Assembly: GCA_937894725.1 (NCBI GenBank)
Contig: CALAYL010000031.1
Coordinates: 1-58,309, forward strand
DNA: 58,309 nt
Direction of reading: 5' to 3'
Origin: an uncultured Bacteroidota bacterium
GTDB taxonomy: Bacteria; Bacteroidota; Bacteroidia; Chitinophagales; LD1
In this document: positions 53,373 to 58,309 of the stretch, in pieces
How the letters are laid out: the number at the start of each line of letters is the position of its first letter
How positions within the stretch are numbered: position 1 is the stretch's first letter
Notes under the pieces: model-generated
The model's input: the letters and a program-made list of their open reading frames with translations, nothing else
Databases searched by the model: none
What the model was told of the DNA's origin: nothing
Position numbers and translations under genes: made by a program

Positions 53373-53452
53373 GGTCCTTTTTTGCGGTGTAAAGTTAAGA
53401 CTTTAAAAAAGAGGGTATTTATGCGTGTAATCATAATTGAACTTATATTTAT

Positions 53453-55885
53453 TTATCGTACTTGAGAGTTTCTTTCACTACCGAAAATGTATTTTCCGAG
53501 CAAAAGCGAGCTCAAACTAGTAAAAACTATGATACTTACCGAACTTATAGGCATTAAAATAGCGGCTACAATGGGCGACATCGTTCCCTTTACCGCAAAA
53601 GCAATTCCTATTATATTGTAAATCAATGATATTAAAAAGCTTACTTTGATTATTTTTACAGCGTATTTAGCGTATTGTAAGACCTTATCTATGTGTACAA
53701 ATTGAACACTACTCAAGATACCATCACAAGCTGGAGAGAAATTATTCACATCGTCCGAAATGGCCATTCCTACATCTGCCTGTTTTAGTGCCCCAGCATC
53801 ATTGAGTCCATCACCTATCATCATTACTTTTTTCCCTTTTTCTTGTAGTTGCTTTATGAATTGCAATTTATTTTCTGGCTTTTGATTGAAAACTAAGTTT
53901 TCCTTAGCCACATATTGCTGCAAATATTCCTTTTCAGCATCATTATCGCCCGAGAGGATATACGTTTCATATCCTTTATTCAACTTTTCAAACAATCCGT
54001 CAAACCCTTTTCTGTATTGATGTTTATGCTCTATAAAACCGACATTTTCCCCATCAATAGATACAAAAACAATAGACGATAGCTTGTCATTCTCGTTTGT
54101 TTTAGCACCAACAAAATTGGCACTGCCAATCTTTATCAAATGATTGTTTATCCCACCACTAAGTCCCTTACCTATCACCTCCGAAAAGTCGGCTACCACT
54201 AAGTTCTTAATCTCGCTTCGTTTTTTCAACGTATCGACAATATTTCTGCTGAGCGGATGTATGCTATGTTGTGCCAATGAATAAATATAGTCCATCATTT
54301 CGGGTGATTCGTTTTCTAACCGAAAATGGACTAGCGTATCTGAAGTGTCGGTGAGTGTACCCGTTTTATCAAAAACTAATGTATCAATATCTGCTAATGT
54401 TTCGACTACCAGTGGATTTTTGATATATATATGCTGCTGTGAAAAAATCCTAAGCACATTGCCCATGGTAAATGGCGATGATAAAGCCAATGCACATGGA
54501 CATGTGATAATCAGTACTGAAGTAAAAGCATTGAGCGCTAAATGAATATCGGAGGGCCAATGAAATAGCATCGCAGCTATGGCTACCACAATCACCGTAG
54601 GGGTAAAAATATTGCTAAACCTAGAGGCCAACGAACTCGATTGTTTTTCAGCTTTCTTTTGAAAAGCATCGTTATTCCACAATTGAGTCAAGTAGCTTTG
54701 CGACACCTCTTTCACAATCTCAATAATCATATTGCTACCATTGTGTTTACCACCAGCATACACCAAACTATTATTGGGTGCGTATTCGGGTTTTGATTCG
54801 CCTGTTACAAAACTGTAATCAATATTGCCTTCGCCATTTACTATCACCGCATCGGCAGGTATCAACTCTTGGTTGCGTATGATGATCTGATCACCTACTT
54901 TGAGATTGCTCAAGGGCAACGAAGATTCTACATTATCTTTGATGATAGATACGGCTATAGGAAAATAAGATTTATAATCTCTCTCAAATGAAATAAAATC
55001 GTACGTTTTGTTTTGAAACCACCTGCCTATCAGCATGAGCATCACCAAGCTAGCCAAAGTGTCCATATATCCTACACCTGTTTTTGAAAAAATCTCATAG
55101 CTACTTCGGACAAACATAGCTATGATACCTAGCGCTATAGGCACATCCATATTCATAGTGCGCTGTCGAATGCCCGCCCATGCAGATTGAAAAAACTCAG
55201 TAGCACTATAAAACAATACGGGAAGTACTAATAAAAAATTTAAGTAGGCAAAAAACTGGCGATAGTGATCTTCGACTATTCCCTTGAGCCCAAAATATTC
55301 TGGAAAACTGAGTAACATGATATTGCCAAAACAGAAAAACGCAACGCCTATTTTGTAGTAATATCTGCGCAGGTGGTCAGTCTTTTTTTGGTTCACCGCT
55401 GTATCAAATGTGATAGCAGGCGCATAGCCAATCTTATCGAGCAATTCAGCTACTTTCCGTAGGCTTGTTTTGGTATTGTCGAAAGTGATATATACTTCTT
55501 TTAATGCAAAATTGACCGTAGATTGCAATATACTCGGCTCGATTTTATATAGGTTTTCTAACAGCCACAAGCAGGCGCTACAATGTATCGAAGGCAAATA
55601 AAATTCTACTTTAGTAATGGTGCTATTCTTAAATCGAATGAGCTTTGCTGCGATTGCATCATCGTCTAAATATTCATACCTTACCTTACTTCCTGTTTTT
55701 GAAAGTCCTTTTTTAACCTCTTGTAAATCATAAAATTCGCAGAGGTCATTTTGTTGTAAAATCTGAAACACCGTCTTACAACCCTCACAGCAAAAGGGCT
55801 TTTCGTTAAACTCTATTATTTTACCATCGCAGTCTTCTCCACAGTGGTAGCAGTTGATTTTACTATTTGATTTGATTTGAGCCAT
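53453..55885 (-). CDS. ccoI: Copper-translocating P1B-type ATPase of the cbb3 operon (CcoI/FixI)
   Basis: 810 residues from the ATG at 55885. N-terminal Cys-rich metal domain (NCYHCGEDCDG ... PFCCEGC), an HMA domain with IHCSACLWLLENLYKIE, eight membrane helices including TCPCALALSSPF (CPC transport motif), the phosphorylation site DKTGTLT and the hinge MIGDGLNDAGALKQADVGMA. Exports copper to the periplasm for insertion into cbb3 oxidase. First gene of the minus-strand oxidase operon. Confidence 0.95.
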   Translation of the reverse strand: MAQIKSNSKINCYHCGEDCDGKIIEFNEKPFCCEGCKTVFQILQQNDLCEFYDLQEVKKGLSKTGSKVRYEYLDDDAIAAKLIRFKNSTITKVEFYLPSIHCSACLWLLENLYKIEPSILQSTVNFALKEVYITFDNTKTSLRKVAELLDKIGYAPAITFDTAVNQKKTDHLRRYYYKIGVAFFCFGNIMLLSFPEYFGLKGIVEDHYRQFFAYLNFLLVLPVLFYSATEFFQSAWAGIRQRTMNMDVPIALGIIAMFVRSSYEIFSKTGVGYMDTLASLVMLMLIGRWFQNKTYDFISFERDYKSYFPIAVSIIKDNVESSLPLSNLKVGDQIIIRNQELIPADAVIVNGEGNIDYSFVTGESKPEYAPNNSLVYAGGKHNGSNMIIEIVKEVSQSYLTQLWNNDAFQKKAEKQSSSLASRFSNIFTPTVIVVAIAAMLFHWPSDIHLALNAFTSVLIITCPCALALSSPFTMGNVLRIFSQQHIYIKNPLVVETLADIDTLVFDKTGTLTDTSDTLVHFRLENESPEMMDYIYSLAQHSIHPLSRNIVDTLKKRSEIKNLVVADFSEVIGKGLSGGINNHLIKIGSANFVGAKTNENDKLSSIVFVSIDGENVGFIEHKHQYRKGFDGLFEKLNKGYETYILSGDNDAEKEYLQQYVAKENLVFNQKPENKLQFIKQLQEKGKKVMMIGDGLNDAGALKQADVGMAISDDVNNFSPACDGILSSVQFVHIDKVLQYAKYAVKIIKVSFLISLIYNIIGIAFAVKGTMSPIVAAILMPISSVSIIVFTSLSSLLLGKYIFGSERNSQVR

Positions 55886-56131
55886 GATTTTCGGGCGCAA
55901 ATCTACGTTGGTTTCCTCAGATATTTCGCTAAAAAAAATTAGCTACACCAAACAAATGTCTTTTCTCGATCTTGGAGCGCTGGGTTAAACTAAGATTATT
56001 GGGGTTGGTGCTACGTATAGGTATATGCGAAAAATTATTGAAATAAGGCACAACATTTTTAACAATAAAAATTTCATTCTCAAAAATTTTTTCTCAAAAT
56101 TTGGGATATAACTAATCAAAACCCCAATATT

Positions 56132-57054
56132 ATGAAAGCAAAAAACACATTCTCTGCGGGTAGTTTTACCCCCCTCCCATTTGTTAAAATCCCTTAATTT
56201 TTTAACCATCGGGCTGATAACTACTTTTTCTTCAAGCCTAATGGCACAAAATCTTTTTCCAGCTACTGGAAATGTGGGAATAGGAACTAGTACCCCTCAA
56301 AATAACCTAGAGATATGGGTCTCTTCCCCCATTGGTGCTACAAATCCAGGTGTCCAAATATCTGGCTTGCAAAGTGGTATGGGTTCAAATCGAGATCTTT
56401 TAAACATGAGAGTTTTAACCAATAGTTGGACATGGAGAACCGACTTTGCAGTAAACAACAACGGGAGAATAGGCATAGGTATTCATCCAAATGCACAACC
56501 TTGGTTTGGTCATGTAAACGTACAAACTGATAATACCACCGCACTAAACCTGATCGCTTTAACTACAAATGCACAATCAAATGGTATCCTATTCTCAAAC
56601 AAATCTAGCCCTAGGCATATGATAGCTGATGACTTTACCACCCAGCGATTGCTTATACAACCTGGTAATAGGCGGAGCGGCTGCAAGCCATAAAATAGTA
56701 CAGGTCAAAGGTAGGCTTTTGGTAAATGATGACAATACAGCTATACTTCCTCAAAATCCTTGGGATTGGAAGATGGCAGTGAATGGGACAATAGTAGCTA
56801 AAAAAGTCTTGGTACAGATAAACTCATGGTCTGATGATGTGTTTGCCGAAAACTATAATCTCACACCTTTGGCAGAGGTTGAAGAGTTTATAAAAGAAAA
56901 CAAACACCTACCTGAAATACCATCCGAAGAGACTGTATGCAATGAAGGGGTGAGTCTAGGTGAAATGAACAACCTTCTACTCCGCAAAATAGAAGAACTC
57001 ACCCTACACCTTATCGCTCAACAGAAGCAGATTGATGAACTAACTAAAAAGTAA
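56132..57054 (+). pseudogene. Tail-fibre-like exported protein, copy 2, with two reading-frame breaks
   Basis: Close paralogue of the protein at 15667-16548 (shared HPNAQPWFGHVN, SSPRHMIADDF, KENKHLPEIPSE and the C-terminal coil). The reading is broken twice. First, the ATG at 56132 (MKAKNTFSAGSFTP) is one base out of phase with the signal-peptide frame that begins at TTG 56181; they meet at a C6TC3 tract. Second, near 56667 an extra A (GGTAATAGGC where copy 1 implies GGTATAGGC) shifts the frame. Removing it restores QPGIGGAAASHK. It may be a decaying gene, a phase-off allele, or carry sequencing errors. Confidence 0.65.
56169..56178 (+). repeat. C-rich tract (C6-T-C3) at the 5' end of tail-fibre-like copy 2
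   Basis: Sits at the same place as the C7 tract of copy 1 and with the same one-base frame offset between the upstream ATG frame and the signal-peptide frame. The flanking TTTACCCCCC and CCATTTGTTAAAA are shared by both loci. Confidence 0.55.
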
Positions 57055-57059
57055 AAGCC

Positions 57060-58309
57060 ATGAAAAACATATATTTGTTGTTAGTGGGTTTACTCACTAT
57101 TTACGCACCTAAACTAAGTGCTCAATGTAACGTGAATGGCGGAACCTTGAGTGCAGATGCTATAAAAATATGCCCCAATACAAGTACTTATCTATCTTTG
57201 AATTATCATTCTGGAACTATTACATCGTGGGAACTTAGCACAAATAATGGGTTTAGCTGGTCAACTGTTAGTACAAGTAGTAACTATTTTTTAAATCAGT
57301 ATTTTCCCTCAACTGGAAATTATCTGTACAGAGTAAAAGTGACCTGTGTATACGATGGCGATGTGTTTACTGCTTACAGCAATATCTTAACGATACAAGT
57401 AACTAATGCTGTAGCTGGTACTATCTCAGGTGGCAATAGTAGTATCTGTGTGGGAACAGTGCCTACTAAGCTATCTATCTCTGGACATTTTGGAGACATC
57501 GAGTGGCAGTATAAATACAATGGGGGAAGCTACACTGCTACCTCTTGTGGCAATGCAACTAGCTGTACACCTTCTTTTCCTAATGGTGCGGGCACTTATA
57601 CCTATAGAGCTAAATTAAGCTGTTTTAATAACCAATCTTCACCTGCATATACCAATGAAATCACAATGGCAGTAAGTAATCCTACAACGGCCGCTATATG
57701 TGATGATCCAAATGAACTTCGCAGATCGGTAGCTAAAGTAAGCATCTCGGGCATACCCTATGCTTTTAGTGGCTTTTTGGTCAATAGCCTTGCCAATGAT
57801 GGTAGATTGTTGTTTCTCACTACCTCACATCCTTTTACTAGATATAATCCCAATACATCAGCATTAGCATCTGCCACCTTTGCGTGGAATGAAGATTTAA
57901 ACACATGCAGTAGTGGTTCAGCTACTACCGTAACTTCTACTGGCTGTACGCTATTAGCTACCGATGGATTTTTTACACTACTCGAGCTAACGAATGCGCC
58001 TAACCTACCACTTCTATGGTACTTAGGTTGGGATATCAATGCAACTGGCAATTTTAGCAGTATTTTCCAATCTGCTAGCGGTATAAAAAAAGGAAAAGTA
58101 ACTACTACAGCAGGGGCGAGTGCAGTGTCTGCTACTATCAGCAATTCGAATGATGCCCTTACCGAAACGAGTGGAAACAATGTGCTGAAATTTACGAGCT
58201 GGACGGCAGGCAATACCGAAAAAAGGGGTAGAGGCGCACCACTTATAAGCGACCAAAAAGCCCGTGGCGTATATATAGGCGGACCAGAAGTAAACTGCGG
58301 CAACGGGCC
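57060..58309 (+). CDS. Secreted protein with lysyl-endopeptidase-like fold, catalytic residues apparently lost (partial)
   Basis: At least 416 residues, running off the window without a stop. Signal peptide to LSAQ, two Ig-like/PKD-like repeats (about 25-210), then a region matching lysyl endopeptidase-type trypsin folds: ELRRSVAKVSISG, FSGFLVNSLANDGRLLFLTTSH (His kept), FFTLLEL (where the active enzyme has DF.LLEL), LWYLGWDINATG, and SWTAGNTEKRGRGAPLISDQKARGVYIGG in which the GxSGSPL serine is Ala. Asp and Ser of the triad are thus missing: a pseudo-protease. Begins 5 bases after copy 2 of the tail-fibre-like gene. Confidence 0.72.
   Translation, partial: MKNIYLLLVGLLTIYAPKLSAQCNVNGGTLSADAIKICPNTSTYLSLNYHSGTITSWELSTNNGFSWSTVSTSSNYFLNQYFPSTGNYLYRVKVTCVYDGDVFTAYSNILTIQVTNAVAGTISGGNSSICVGTVPTKLSISGHFGDIEWQYKYNGGSYTATSCGNATSCTPSFPNGAGTYTYRAKLSCFNNQSSPAYTNEITMAVSNPTTAAICDDPNELRRSVAKVSISGIPYAFSGFLVNSLANDGRLLFLTTSHPFTRYNPNTSALASATFAWNEDLNTCSSGSATTVTSTGCTLLATDGFFTLLELTNAPNLPLLWYLGWDINATGNFSSIFQSASGIKKGKVTTTAGASAVSATISNSNDALTETSGNNVLKFTSWTAGNTEKRGRGAPLISDQKARGVYIGGPEVNCGNG

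Noticed and set aside
55898..55905. TAGATTTG box upstream of ccoI as a promoter
   Set aside because: No TTTG 19 bases upstream, and it would leave a leader of only a few bases.
55985..56209. Minus-strand 74-codon ORF upstream of tail-fibre-like copy 2
   Set aside because: It runs across the start of a clear plus-strand gene and has no homology.
57758..58303. Long minus-strand ORF of 181 codons opposite the secreted pseudo-protease
   Set aside because: It is fully antisense to a recognisable signal-peptide protein whose frame stays open for 416 codons; the translated antisense sequence has no domain or signal.

Overview
This AT-rich window comes from a member of the Bacteroidota. The evidence is the number of secreted proteins with type IX secretion (T9SS) C-terminal sorting domains, the short 288-residue primary sigma factor, a cbb3 oxidase operon with a CcoN-CcoO fusion, many proteins with '..AQ' signal peptides, and a perfect TTTG-N19-TAnnTTTG promoter. 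I cannot place it more finely; an environmental Chitinophagales, Saprospirales or Flavobacteriales-like lineage would fit. I saw no tRNA, rRNA, CRISPR array or insertion sequence.

Layout. 1-5 kb: two secreted proteins behind two tiny LuxR-type DNA-binding proteins, a large helical protein, and a pentein-fold (guanidino-modifying type) protein with a small Cys-rich partner. 5.1-9.6 kb: a TolC/HlyD/ABC exporter operon whose ATPase has lost most signature motifs. 9.7-12.4 kb: rpoD, an alpha/beta hydrolase and a lysoplasmalogenase. 12.4-12.77 kb: a gene-free stretch with REP-like hairpins. 12.8-16.6 kb: a tightly overlapping five-gene surface operon (tail-fibre-like protein, T9SS cargo, two paralogous Cys-rich lipoproteins around a beta-barrel) whose first gene starts next to a C7 tract. 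16.8-25.3 kb: housekeeping genes (prfA, pyrF, NifU-like, Mrp, LOG, OmpA, Hsp20, HIT), with a barnase/barstar pair placed between Mrp and NifU. 25.3-31.8 kb: a haem/envelope group (DUF5777 barrel, di-haem peroxidase, YceI, two proteins with a CX4CH motif), then Bcp and an M23 peptidase. 31.8-40.5 kb: a 1129-residue T9SS adhesin-like protein, a second helical paralogue, a small T9SS protein, a methylmalonyl-CoA mutase catalytic chain and a sugar nucleotidyltransferase. 40.6-43.2 kb: a detached six-gene ribosomal operon (rpsC-rplP-rpmC-rpsQ-rplN-rplX) with its own promoter and terminator. 44-46.9 kb: a metal (probably copper) uptake set. 47-55.9 kb: the complete cbb3 oxidase operon ccoI-S-NO-Q-P-G-H plus a TauE/SafE-like protein; ccoQ and ccoS are only about 55 codons each. 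56.1 kb to the end: a second copy of the tail-fibre-like gene, followed by a secreted protein with a lysyl-endopeptidase fold and apparently destroyed catalytic residues, running off the window.

Best candidate for something undescribed: the two paralogous loci at 12.8-16.6 kb and 56.1-58.3 kb. Each pairs a tail-fibre-like exported protein with a large secreted protein. In both, an upstream ATG opens a reading frame exactly one base out of phase with the signal peptide, and the two frames meet at a C-rich tract. That would suit phase variation by slippage, or programmed +1 frameshifting. One locus also encodes the pseudo-protease and the other the Cys-rich lipoprotein/barrel set.
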